Assembly: GCA_937892905.1 (NCBI GenBank)
Contig: CALBHS010000177.1
Span: 48,878 to 112,877, forward strand
Source of the DNA: CAG-488 sp003486665
GTDB lineage: Bacteria > Bacillota > Clostridia > Oscillospirales > Acutalibacteraceae
Direction: 5' to 3'
DNA length: 64,000 nucleotides
Part shown: piece by piece, positions 1 to 6,791 of the stretch
How the letters are laid out: each line of letters opens with the position of its first letter
Position numbering within the stretch: the first letter of the stretch is position 1
Made by a program: the position numbers and the translations under genes
The notes under the pieces: model-generated
Seen by the model: the letters and a program-made list of their open reading frames with translations, nothing else
Databases searched by the model: none
Told to the model about the DNA's origin: nothing

Positions 1-210
1 CTTTTGCCGGAAACGCTTTGTGTGTGCGTCCGTTTCCGCGGCAGTCACGGCGAAGCGGCAGCGCACTACCGTCAGCTTTCGGATTATATTGAGAACAGCA
101 ACCTCAGAATCACGGGCTTTTCCCGCGAAATAACGATGATCGACTATGGAATTACAAACGACACGGGAAAGTTTGTAACGGAAATTAAAATTCCTGTTGA
201 AAAAATTTAA
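1..210 (+). CDS. Partial MerR-type or GyrI-like effector-binding domain protein (C-terminal end)
   Basis: Only the last 69 codons are in the window; the frame is open to the left edge, so the start lies outside. The end reads DYGITNDTGKFVTEIKIPV, the usual closing strand of the AraC/MerR effector-binding (GyrI-like, BmrR C-terminal) domain that binds small hydrophobic ligands. Whether a MerR DNA-binding head precedes it cannot be seen; a stand-alone GyrI-like protein is the alternative. It ends 19 nt before the -35 of the next promoter, with no clear terminator between. Confidence 0.7.
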   Translation, partial: LLPETLCVCVRFRGSHGEAAAHYRQLSDYIENSNLRITGFSREITMIDYGITNDTGKFVTEIKIPVEKI

Positions 211-224
211 AAAATTTTCATTTA

Positions 225-258
225 ACCTATTGACAAGGTAGGTAATATGTGCTATCAT
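225..258 (+). promoter_or_regulatory. Sigma-A promoter with inverted repeat over the -35, upstream of the sulfur-gene leader
   Basis: TTGACA at 230-235 and TATCAT at 253-258 are 17 nt apart, with an extended -10 TG at 250-251. ACCTA (225-229) and TAGGT (239-243) form a 5-bp inverted repeat with 9-nt spacing that straddles the -35, a position suited to a repressor. An Rrf2-type (CymR/IscR-like) regulator would be sensible for a sulfur gene, but this is inference. Confidence 0.8.
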
Positions 259-295
259 ACACCCAACCTAATAAATTCAACGGGAGGTAAGCAAA

Positions 296-385
296 ATGAA
301 AAACATTTCCTCAATGCTTTTTGTGATGTGTATTTGCGAATGCACTTCCTTTGCTGCGCCTTCCGATAGTAAAAAATTGAGTTAA
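296..385 (+). CDS. 29-aa cysteine-containing leader peptide (putative attenuator ORF)
   Basis: An ATG with a strong ribosome site (GGGAGG at 281-286, 9 nt before the ATG) opens a 29-codon ORF ending in TAA, 5 nt before a perfect terminator stem. Codons 12, 14 and 16 are cysteine (CICEC), and methionines occur at 1, 7 and 11. The gene downstream makes homocysteine/cysteine-related thiols, so the peptide looks like a Cys (or Cys/Met) sensing leader in the manner of trp-type attenuation. A small secreted peptide is the alternative because the N-terminus is hydrophobic. No homolog is claimed. Confidence 0.55.
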   Translation: MKNISSMLFVMCICECTSFAAPSDSKKLS

Positions 386-390
386 AACTA

Positions 391-421
391 ACGGAAAGCC
401 GAAAGAGCTTTCCGTTTTTTT
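391..421 (+). terminator. Intrinsic terminator/attenuator between leader peptide and metY-type gene
   Basis: Perfect 9-bp stem (ACGGAAAGC 391-399 with GCTTTCCGT 407-415), 7-nt loop, and a run of seven T at 415-421. It sits between the promoter and the sulfhydrylase gene. TTCCG at 360-364 inside the leader ORF can pair with CGGAA at 392-396, and GC further out can pair after one mismatch, giving a weak competing antiterminator. Confidence 0.75.
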
Positions 422-545
422 ATAGGTGATTTTATGAACAATATTTTTGAAAAGCTGTTACGTCAAAATTTCAGATTCGGACGAATGTAATTCTTTCCCC
501 AAAAACATTATAAAAAATATTTTTAAACAAGAAAGGAAAATTACC

Positions 546-1829
546 ATGTCAGATTATAAATTTGAAACACTTCAGCTTCATGTAGGTCAGGAGAATCCTG
601 ATCCGGCAACCGATTCAAGAGCAGTTCCCATCTATGCAACAACTTCATATGTTTTCAAGGACTCCGCGCAGGCGGCAGGCCGTTTCGGTCTGACCGAGGG
701 CGGCAACATATACACAAGACTGATGAACCCGACTTCTGACGTTTTCGAAAAGAGAATCGCGGCTCTTGAGGGCGGCGCAGCGGCACTCGCAACGGCTTCA
801 GGCTCGGCTGCAATCTCTTATGCAATTCAAAACATTGCAATCGCGGGCGACCATATTGTTTCTTCAACTAATCTTTACGGCGGCACACACAATCTTTTTG
901 CAAACACGCTTAAGGAGCAGGGACTTGACACAACATTTGTTGATCCCTCGGATCCCGAAAATTTTGAAAAGGCAATTCAGCCGAACACCAAGCTTCTCTA
1001 TGCCGAAACGCTCGGCAATCCGAACTCCGATGTAATCGACCTTGAGGCAATTGCAGCTATTGCACACAAGCACGGTATTCCGTTCATCGTTGACAGCACC
1101 TTTGCAACCCCGTATTTGCTCCGTCCGATTGAGCATGGAGCGGATGTTGTTGTTCATTCTGCCACAAAATTCATCGGCGGTCACGGCACGGTAATGGGCG
1201 GCGTCGTCATTGACTCAGGCAAATTTGACTGGGCGCAGAACGACAAGTTCCCCGGACTTTCAAAGCCGAACCCGTCATATCACGGTGTTGTTTTCACCGA
1301 GGCTTGCGGCAATCTTGCTTATATTCTCAAGCTTCGCACAACACTGATGAGAGATCAAGGCGCAACTATTTCTCCGTTCAACTCGTTCCTGCTTCTCCAG
1401 GGGCTTGAAACTCTTTCGCTCAGAGTAGAGCGCCACGTTGAAAACGCTCTCAAAGTCGTTGATTTTCTCAAAAACCATCCGCAGGTTGAAAAGGTTAATC
1501 ACCCCTCACTCGCAACAGGCAAGCAGAAGGAGCTTTATGATAAATACTTTAAGAAAGGCGCAGCTTCAATCTTTACTTTTGAAATAAAAGGCGATGCCGA
1601 AACCGCCAAAAAGTTTACCGAAAGCCTTAAGCTTTTCTCGCTTCTTGCAAATGTTGCCGACGTTAAGTCGCTCGTTATTCATCCTGCATCAACAACCCAT
1701 TCACAGCTCTCCGAAGAGGAGCTTCTCTCCTGCGGAATTAAGCCGAACACCGTTCGTCTTTCAATCGGCACAGAGCATATAGACGATATTATTGCCGACC
1801 TTCAGCAGGGCTTTGATGCGGTTAAATAA
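546..1829 (+). CDS. metY: O-acetylhomoserine aminocarboxypropyltransferase / sulfhydrylase
   Basis: A 427-aa PLP enzyme of the Cys/Met-metabolism (cystathionine gamma-synthase) family that condenses O-acetylhomoserine with sulfide or methanethiol to give homocysteine or methionine. The PLP lysine is K208 in HSATKFIGGHG; YTRLMNPTSDVFEKR near residue 56 and VDSTFATPY near 182 are family signatures, and the length is typical. The frame is open upstream to a TTG at 447, but the ATG at 546 has a GAAAGGA ribosome site 8 nt ahead and matches where family members begin. Preceded by the leader peptide and terminator at 296-421, so probably attenuated by sulfur amino acid supply. Confidence 0.93.
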   Translation: MSDYKFETLQLHVGQENPDPATDSRAVPIYATTSYVFKDSAQAAGRFGLTEGGNIYTRLMNPTSDVFEKRIAALEGGAAALATASGSAAISYAIQNIAIAGDHIVSSTNLYGGTHNLFANTLKEQGLDTTFVDPSDPENFEKAIQPNTKLLYAETLGNPNSDVIDLEAIAAIAHKHGIPFIVDSTFATPYLLRPIEHGADVVVHSATKFIGGHGTVMGGVVIDSGKFDWAQNDKFPGLSKPNPSYHGVVFTEACGNLAYILKLRTTLMRDQGATISPFNSFLLLQGLETLSLRVERHVENALKVVDFLKNHPQVEKVNHPSLATGKQKELYDKYFKKGAASIFTFEIKGDAETAKKFTESLKLFSLLANVADVKSLVIHPASTTHSQLSEEELLSCGIKPNTVRLSIGTEHIDDIIADLQQGFDAVK

Positions 1830-1881
1830 ATTTCAATAATTAGAATTTTCCTTCTCATTTTCTTCCCCTTTAAAAACGAAG

Positions 1882-1905
1882 GCTCCGATTTATTTTGATC
1901 GGAGC
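1882..1905. terminator. Bidirectional terminator between convergent genes
   Basis: 8-bp perfect stem GCTCCGAT / ATCGGAGC with an 8-nt loop, followed by TTTTGTTTT on the plus strand; on the minus strand the T-rich tract lies after CTTCG. It serves the sulfhydrylase gene and the convergent membrane-protein gene. Confidence 0.8.
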
Positions 1906-1912
1906 TTTTGTT

Positions 1913-2401
1913 TTATTTAAAAATTGCTTTGTGTATTTTTCTTGCAGCAGGACCGGCAATTAAAAGCTGAACCGGCAAAGCAAAAATAAAATTCATGCAA
2001 TATGCCTTGATATAATTCGGCGCAAAATTTATACATAATCCTTCCGCCTTATACGCTCCGATTATGCTTGCAAAAAACACCTGAAAAATCACCGTAAAAA
2101 TCTGAATTACCAGCACTATAGCAATAGGTCTGTCGGTCGGCTCAACAATTTTAAAAGCGCATTTTTTTGCAAGCGGCGACGAAATAAAATAGGCACACAA
2201 AAAAATAATTATGTACTCGATCCACATACCCTTTATCGCCGACAAAAATGTTTGATTAGTAAAGCTGCCGCTTGCCAAAACGATGTTATACACCGTCATT
2301 ATATAAACCATAATAAACGCTGTAATCGCCGTAAAAATCAGGGATTGCGATTTTGTTTTCGGCATCGGAACTTGTCTATTTTTGTCGTTTTCTTCTTTCA
2401 T
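1913..2401 (-). CDS. DUF2798-type four-helix membrane protein
   Basis: 162 aa with hydrophobic segments near residues 20-43, 60-77, 92-115 and 131-150. The two halves look like tandem copies of the short DUF2798 helix pair (one begins KSQSLIFTAITAFIMVYIMT, the second DRPIAIVLVIQIFTVIFQ), a family of small bacterial membrane proteins without assigned function. The ATG has a GAGAGGAG ribosome site. It is a single-gene unit with its own promoter (2502-2530) and an attenuator-like hairpin in the leader, so expression is probably conditional. Confidence 0.75.
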   Translation of the reverse strand: MKEENDKNRQVPMPKTKSQSLIFTAITAFIMVYIMTVYNIVLASGSFTNQTFLSAIKGMWIEYIIIFLCAYFISSPLAKKCAFKIVEPTDRPIAIVLVIQIFTVIFQVFFASIIGAYKAEGLCINFAPNYIKAYCMNFIFALPVQLLIAGPAARKIHKAIFK

Positions 2402-2425
2402 GCTTTTGCTCCTCTCAAAAAAAGA

Positions 2426-2478
2426 AAGACAATAAATGCTCTCCCGTCCGACAGTAGGAAAGTAACATTTATTGTCTT
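2426..2478 (-). promoter_or_regulatory. Attenuator-like leader hairpin upstream of the DUF2798 gene
   Basis: A perfect 13-bp stem (2426-2438 with 2466-2478), continued after a 3-nt TTA bulge by six pairs (CTTTCC with GGGAGAG, one G-U), is followed in the minus-strand transcript by TTTCTTTTTTT and then the ribosome site. Hairpin plus U-tract inside a leader, between promoter and gene, is the layout of a transcriptional attenuator. A 17-codon ORF (ATG complement at 2436-2438) crosses the hairpin but has no ribosome site. No known riboswitch class was recognised. Confidence 0.6.
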
Positions 2479-2501
2479 GGTTTTTTATTTAATTTGAGTA
2501 T

Positions 2502-2530
2502 ATTTTATCACTTGAAATTGCAAAAATCAA
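2502..2530 (-). promoter_or_regulatory. Sigma-A promoter of the DUF2798 gene
   Basis: Minus strand TTGATT (2525-2530), 17-nt spacer, TAAAAT (2502-2507) with an extended -10 TG. It gives a leader of about 95 nt containing the hairpin at 2426-2478. Confidence 0.7.
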
Positions 2531-2542
2531 GCATTAATTCGG

Positions 2543-4012
2543 TTAATTAATTGAATACGGATGGAAAAATCTGTCGAACACATTATATCCGAGCGCAACA
2601 TATTTGAACAGCCAGATAATCGGATTAAAACGGAAGAACAGCCAATCCGTTACCGTTGCAAGTCCGCGCAGGAATGTTGAAATATCATGTGTTTCGGGAA
2701 CATCAACGGGAGTAAATTCTTCGCCCTCAACATTAAGCACGAACGGCTGAGCATAACAGATTCCGTTCTCGCCCGTGATATAAAATCTTACATAAAGATA
2801 CGGATCATCGAGCAGGTTATCGCTATAGAGATTAAGAGTTGCCTTTCCGTTTGTAATGTTTTCCTCACGCTTGATAACGTTGCCGTTTGAAACCCAAGTT
2901 ATGCGGTCAAAGTTTGTACCCTCAACCTTGATCGTGCCGCTTTCCTGATCAACATCAATGCGTGTAACCATTGGCGTATTATCCTGAAGATAAAGCTTCT
3001 CGTCATAAACCTTATCCTCATCAAAGCCGGGCATTTCCTCCATGCCGTTAAGCTCAACGCCGTTCGAATAATGTGAAACGGCAAAGCTCCAGCCATTCTC
3101 CATGCTTGCACGGACATTGTTCATATCAAAGTCTTTCATCATAAGCATTGTGTAAGCGTCGTTAAGCGATCTTACGTCATGTGAGTCGGAAAAAGCAAAT
3201 CCCCAGGGAACAACACCATTCGGAATTGTTTTTTGAAGAATCTGATCGTAAAGAATTCTGTCACAGCGTGTGTGCGCATCGGTCGCACTGTTAATACCCA
3301 TGCCAACGCTTGATCCGGCGTTGTCAAGGAAAAGGCGTGCAAACTTGTTTGCATAATAATCGTCAACCTTTTGACCGACATGGTCAGCACTGTCCTTATC
3401 GGTGTAAACATATTCGCCGACATGAGAAAGCATCGAAATTCCGCCTGCTTCTCTTACGCCCTTACTCGGCGTTTCATAATCACCGTAAACTCCGGCAAGT
3501 CCCTGACCGTAATCCGAAAAATAGCCCGTCAAATGGCAGTCCGCCTTTGGTGTTGCCATATTAAGTTCAATACCCTGCGGAACGTCCAGCATTCCGTTCT
3601 TATGCGTTCTCTCGGCCGAAGCCGCTGTTCCATTCTGGTATGAATCATATTCCTCATCCGTCAACGGAATGATCGGCGCCATATGTGTTCTTTCATATTT
3701 TACAAGACGGATAAGCGGAACCAGATCGGGTTTTTGATTCCAGCCCTTGTTGATCGTTCCGTGATCTGTCAACGCAACTACATCATAATTAAGATCGTAG
3801 TGCATCTGAACGAATTCCTTAATTGTAAGATATCCGTCGCTTGCATTTGTCTGGCAGTGAGGCTGGAATTTATAGCTTCCCCACTCGTCCCAATCAACGG
3901 CCTCATACGGATTTGTAATTACATACCTCTTGCTTTTTGCCGATACACCGATTACAAAAAGCTGTGCAGCAAGGATCACACTCAAAAATACGGCTAAAAC
4001 TTTCTTTGCCAC
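2543..4012 (-). CDS. Secreted PHP-domain (metal-dependent phosphoesterase-like) protein
   Basis: 489 aa. Residues 1-25 form a signal peptide (KKVLAVFLSVILAAQLFV, then SAKSK). The body has PHP-superfamily metal-site motifs in order: PHCQTNASDG, VVALTDHGT, ISMLSHVGE, NSATDAH and FSDSHDVRSL. The family includes histidinol-phosphatase and nucleotide or lipid phosphoesterases; the substrate here cannot be told. A conserved region after the PHP core may be beta-rich, and the C-terminus has a hydrophobic stretch (TVTDWLFFRFNPIIWLFKYV) that may anchor it. The start is GTG, with GGAGGAAAACAG ahead. Confidence 0.8.
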   Translation of the reverse strand: MAKKVLAVFLSVILAAQLFVIGVSAKSKRYVITNPYEAVDWDEWGSYKFQPHCQTNASDGYLTIKEFVQMHYDLNYDVVALTDHGTINKGWNQKPDLVPLIRLVKYERTHMAPIIPLTDEEYDSYQNGTAASAERTHKNGMLDVPQGIELNMATPKADCHLTGYFSDYGQGLAGVYGDYETPSKGVREAGGISMLSHVGEYVYTDKDSADHVGQKVDDYYANKFARLFLDNAGSSVGMGINSATDAHTRCDRILYDQILQKTIPNGVVPWGFAFSDSHDVRSLNDAYTMLMMKDFDMNNVRASMENGWSFAVSHYSNGVELNGMEEMPGFDEDKVYDEKLYLQDNTPMVTRIDVDQESGTIKVEGTNFDRITWVSNGNVIKREENITNGKATLNLYSDNLLDDPYLYVRFYITGENGICYAQPFVLNVEGEEFTPVDVPETHDISTFLRGLATVTDWLFFRFNPIIWLFKYVALGYNVFDRFFHPYSIN

Positions 4013-4049
4013 TCTGTTTTCCTCCTCCGATAAATGATAGGTTTATTTA

Positions 4050-4078
4050 ATTATGAATGGTTTTGTGCTGTTTGTCAA
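4050..4078 (-). promoter_or_regulatory. Sigma-A promoter of the PHP-domain gene
   Basis: Minus strand TTGACA (4073-4078), 17-nt spacer, CATAAT (4050-4055), about 30 nt ahead of the ribosome site. Confidence 0.8.
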
Positions 4079-4135
4079 TTGTTTGATGTGTAGACATTTT
4101 ATGTTTGCTTTTTGTTGAAAATGCTAAAAGAAAAA

Positions 4136-4163
4136 CCGCATTCATCCTTTCGGTGAATTACGG
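4136..4163 (-). terminator. Terminator of the efp-maf operon
   Basis: Stem CCG.ATTCA.C / GTGAAT..CGG with one mismatch and a CTTTCG loop. The minus-strand product is followed by TTTTTCTTTT. It lies 36 nt after the stop of the last gene. Confidence 0.75.
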
Positions 4164-4198
4164 CTTTTGTTTGTATCCATTTTTATTAAATCAATAAA

Positions 4199-4468
4199 CT
4201 ATTTTCTTTGGTTCTTTCTTTTTATTTCGTGAAGCCTTTCAAGCTCTTCGTTGCGTTCCTTTTCGACCTTTTTCTTAGCATTTTCTGCTTTTTTCGCCTT
4301 TATCTTTCCGCTTATGTCGAATTTTATCTGACTTAACACAACGCAGATGATAATAATCGCAACAAGAGCTATTATCCATACAGCCTTTTGCTTCTCGCCG
4401 CCGTCATTTTGAATAGGGTCAAGCTCGCTTACGCTTATTGCCAAGGTATTCAGAAAATATTTAAACAA
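4199..4468 (-). CDS. Small single-pass membrane protein with charged tail
   Basis: 89 aa, not recognised. One membrane helix (VWIIALVAIIIICVVLSQI, about residues 30-48) is followed by a Lys/Glu-rich tail (residues 55-89) predicted as coiled coil or extended helix. It starts at TTG 8 nt after GGGAGATGAG, overlapping the end of maf by 8 nt, so it is translationally coupled and last in the operon. Possibly a short cell-envelope or division-associated protein; no function claimed. Confidence 0.6.
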   Translation of the reverse strand: MFKYFLNTLAISVSELDPIQNDGGEKQKAVWIIALVAIIIICVVLSQIKFDISGKIKAKKAENAKKKVEKERNEELERLHEIKRKNQRK

Positions 4469-5018
4469 AATCGCTCATCTCCCTGTAAAGTCTTGAAATA
4501 GGCAATCCCATAACATTAAAGAAATCGCCGTTGATTTTTTTGACAAGCACAGCGCCCTTGCCCTGAATTCCGTACGCGCCCGCCTTGTCCATCGGCTCGC
4601 CTGTTGCAACATACCTTTTTATTTCCTCATCATTAAGAGGATAGAACTCAACGTCCGTTTCGTCATAGAAATTTTTTGATTTATCTCCGCAAACTATCGC
4701 AACTCCGGTGAAAACCTTATGTGTTCTGCCCGAAAGCATACGAAGCATTTCACAAGCCTCTTGCTCCGAATGCGGCTTGCCGAGAATTTTTCCGTCAAGC
4801 TCAACCACAGTATCCGAGCCGACAACTGCCGCGTTATCATGTTCCTTTGCCACAGCCTGTGCCTTTTGCATCGCGAGCGACATAACGACCTCATACGGAG
4901 GAACATTTTTCGGAACTGTTTCAACTATATCGGCGCAGATAACATCGAATTTATACCCTGCCAGCTCCATAAGTTCCCTGCGTCTTGGCGAAGCGGAGGC
5001 GAGAATCAAACCAGTCAT
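4461..5018 (-). CDS. maf: Maf-family nucleotide pyrophosphatase
   Basis: 185 aa. Maf proteins hydrolyse dTTP/UTP or modified NTPs to monophosphates, a house-cleaning role sometimes tied to septum control. LILASASPRRRELM at the N-terminus is the substrate-phosphate loop; VVGSDTVV and the SGRTHKVFTGVA motif follow, with KAGAYGIQGKGA near the end. The start chosen is ATG at 5018, overlapping the Nudix stop by one base (TGATG), with AAGGGG ahead; two GTG codons just upstream are less likely. Part of the efp operon. Confidence 0.93.
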   Translation of the reverse strand: MTGLILASASPRRRELMELAGYKFDVICADIVETVPKNVPPYEVVMSLAMQKAQAVAKEHDNAAVVGSDTVVELDGKILGKPHSEQEACEMLRMLSGRTHKVFTGVAIVCGDKSKNFYDETDVEFYPLNDEEIKRYVATGEPMDKAGAYGIQGKGAVLVKKINGDFFNVMGLPISRLYREMSDFV

Positions 5019-5563
5019 CACCACAGCCCCTTATCTCTGAGCTGTTTAACCTTAAGAACTGCCGCCTGGCTTTTTCCGTCCTTTATCTCGTTGCTCATTA
5101 CCATATCAACCGCCGTTTCAAGCGGAATCTTTTCCACGTTAAGAAACTCATCCTCGTCAAGGTGCTGATGAGTATATGTCAGTCCCTTTGCGGCATAAAG
5201 GTGTATTATTTCTCCGCAGTATCCGGGAGAGGGATAAAACTTTCCGAGATCATAATACTCCTCGGCAACGCAGCCGGCTTCCTCTTCGAGTTCGCGCTTG
5301 CCCGTTTCAAAGGGATCCTCTCCTTTTTCAAGCTTACCTGCCGGAAGTTCGGGAATGACCTCCATATACGGATATCTGAACTGACGAACAAACAAAAGCT
5401 CTCCGCTGTCGGTAAGTGCCGCTATACATACTCCGCCGGGATGCTCAACAACCTCACGCTGACAAGGTTTGCCGTTCGGAAGCTCCGCATCATCGTTGCG
5501 AACATTAATTATTCTGCCGTGATATATATAATTTTTCTTAACTGTTTTTTCTTCAAGCTTCAT
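5018..5563 (-). CDS. Nudix hydrolase, ADP-ribose pyrophosphatase type
   Basis: 181 aa. It carries a complete Nudix box (GX5EX7REUXEEXGU) starting at GKLEKGEDPF and ending in RELEEEAGC, and opens with KTVKKNYIYHGRIINVRND as in ADP-ribose diphosphatases (NudF/YqkG). Likely cleaves ADP-ribose to AMP and ribose-5-phosphate. The ATG at 5563 is preferred over the upstream in-frame start at 5617 because TGGAG lies 5 nt ahead and homologs begin there. Coupled to maf downstream. Confidence 0.92.
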   Translation of the reverse strand: MKLEEKTVKKNYIYHGRIINVRNDDAELPNGKPCQREVVEHPGGVCIAALTDSGELLFVRQFRYPYMEVIPELPAGKLEKGEDPFETGKRELEEEAGCVAEEYYDLGKFYPSPGYCGEIIHLYAAKGLTYTHQHLDEDEFLNVEKIPLETAVDMVMSNEIKDGKSQAAVLKVKQLRDKGLW

Positions 5564-5635
5564 AATTTCTCCAAAAGAAAAGGGCAACCGAGGAAACGAA
5601 ATCTCGCCCAAGGTCACCCCCGTTTTTAAATATTA

Positions 5636-6058
5636 TTATTCTTCGTCGCTGTCTTCGTCTTCATCTTCATCGTCAAAATCAAATTCAAGTGTTTCTCCGC
5701 AAGCGGGACACTCAATTGATTCTTCATCGAGAACGCTCTCGTCAAGGCAGATTGTTTCTCCGCAAGCGGGACACTCAACCTCAAAATAATCGCCGTCCTC
5801 GTGGCAGCAGCAATCATCATCGCAGCAGTCGTCATCGTCATAGATGCACTCTTCAACGTCGCCGAGATCCTCGTCGATTTCGTCAACAACCTCTGTAAGA
5901 GCTGCAACCTCGTCCTCAAGGTCTGCGATCGTAAGAGCCATCTCATCAATAGCGTCAACCATTGCCTTGATGATCTTTACTTCATCTGTATCTTTCTCAA
6001 AGTGAGCCATCTCAACAAGACCCTTGAGATATGCTGCTTTTTCGGTAACTGTCATCAT
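5636..6058 (-). CDS. CD1247-type acidic protein with zinc-ribbon-like C-terminus
   Basis: 140 aa. The N-terminal 70 residues form a helical, acidic coiled-coil-like domain (MTVTEKAAYLKGLVEMAHFE) of the kind called CD1247 N-terminal domain in Clostridia. Then comes an Asp/Cys tract (residues 71-86 with six Cys), two CPxCGET knuckles near residues 96 and 117 and an all-acidic tail. The paired CxxC motifs suggest a zinc ribbon; the function is unknown. The ATG at 6058 has AAAGGATGG ahead, and the upstream TTG would place that site inside the protein. It follows efp by 36 nt. Confidence 0.75.
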   Translation of the reverse strand: MMTVTEKAAYLKGLVEMAHFEKDTDEVKIIKAMVDAIDEMALTIADLEDEVAALTEVVDEIDEDLGDVEECIYDDDDCCDDDCCCHEDGDYFEVECPACGETICLDESVLDEESIECPACGETLEFDFDDEDEDEDSDEE

Positions 6059-6094
6059 TGTGAACCATCCTTTCAATTAAGGTAAATGAATAAC

Positions 6095-6652
6095 TTACGC
6101 TCTGCCGAGATACTCGCCTGTACGGGTATCGATCTGAACCTTCTCGCCCTCGTTGATAAAGAGCGGAACCTTAATCTCTGCGCCTGTTTCAAGCGTTGCC
6201 GGCTTTGTAGCGTTTGTAGCTGTGTTGCCTGCGAAGCCCGGATCGGTCTTTGCAATCTCAAGCTCAACAAATGTCGGCGGCTCAACGCCGAAAACCTTGC
6301 CCTTATAGGAGAGGATCTTGCAAACCATACCGTCCTTTACAAACTTAAAGTTATCGGAAAGATCGGAAGAGTTGATCGGAATAAGCTCATATGACTCCGG
6401 ATCCATGAAATAATAAAGATCGCCGTCGCTGTATGAGAATTCCATATCCTTTCTCTCGATAAATGCTGTCGGGAATTTAGCTGTCGGGTTGTAGCTCTTT
6501 TCAACTACGGAACCCGTAAGAACGTTCTTTGTCTTTGTTCTGACAAAAGCTGCGCCCTTACCCGGCTTAACATGCTGGAATTCAACAACCTGAAGTACGT
6601 TGCCGTCCTCTTCAAATGTCATGCCGTTTCTGAAATCACCTGCTGAAATCAT
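6095..6652 (-). CDS. efp: Translation elongation factor P
   Basis: 185 aa, three OB-fold-like beta-barrel domains of normal length. EF-P rescues ribosomes stalled on polyproline. The modification loop reads HVKPGKGAAFV, with the conserved lysine at K32; the middle domain has FMDPESYE and the C-terminus IDTRTGEYLGRA. No EpmA/EpmB or arginine rhamnosylation gene lies nearby, so the modification state is unknown. First gene after promoter 6724-6752, with GGAGG ahead of ATG. Confidence 0.97.
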   Translation of the reverse strand: MISAGDFRNGMTFEEDGNVLQVVEFQHVKPGKGAAFVRTKTKNVLTGSVVEKSYNPTAKFPTAFIERKDMEFSYSDGDLYYFMDPESYELIPINSSDLSDNFKFVKDGMVCKILSYKGKVFGVEPPTFVELEIAKTDPGFAGNTATNATKPATLETGAEIKVPLFINEGEKVQIDTRTGEYLGRA

Positions 6653-6684
6653 GTGTTATTCCTCCGATTTGTTTTCTAAATTAT

Positions 6685-6708
6685 GAATAGGTTGATTGTT
6701 GCCTATTC
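6685..6708 (-). other. 5' UTR hairpin ahead of efp
   Basis: Perfect 7-bp stem GAATAGG / CCTATTC with a 10-nt loop, in the leader between the efp promoter and its ribosome site. No T-run follows, so it is not a terminator; it may stabilise the mRNA. Confidence 0.4.
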
Positions 6709-6723
6709 GTGTTTTTCTATATT

Positions 6724-6752
6724 ATTTTATACTATTATCATTCGTTTTTCAA
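6724..6752 (-). promoter_or_regulatory. Sigma-A promoter of the efp operon
   Basis: Minus strand TTGAAA (6747-6752), 17-nt spacer, TAAAAT (6724-6729), located between the peptidase stop and efp. Confidence 0.75.
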
Positions 6753-6791
6753 GTCTTTTCCGCTAAAAAGCATTGCTGCACCCTTATTTTT

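Noticed and set aside
434..490. 18-codon ORF with AGGTGAT ahead, between the attenuator and the sulfhydrylase gene
   Set aside because: Could be a second leader ORF, but it has no telling codons and overlaps the spurious TTG frame; too little to call.
447..545. Longer start of the sulfhydrylase gene at TTG 447
   Set aside because: No ribosome site ahead, the extra residues do not resemble the family, and ATG 546 has both a good site and the expected N-terminus.
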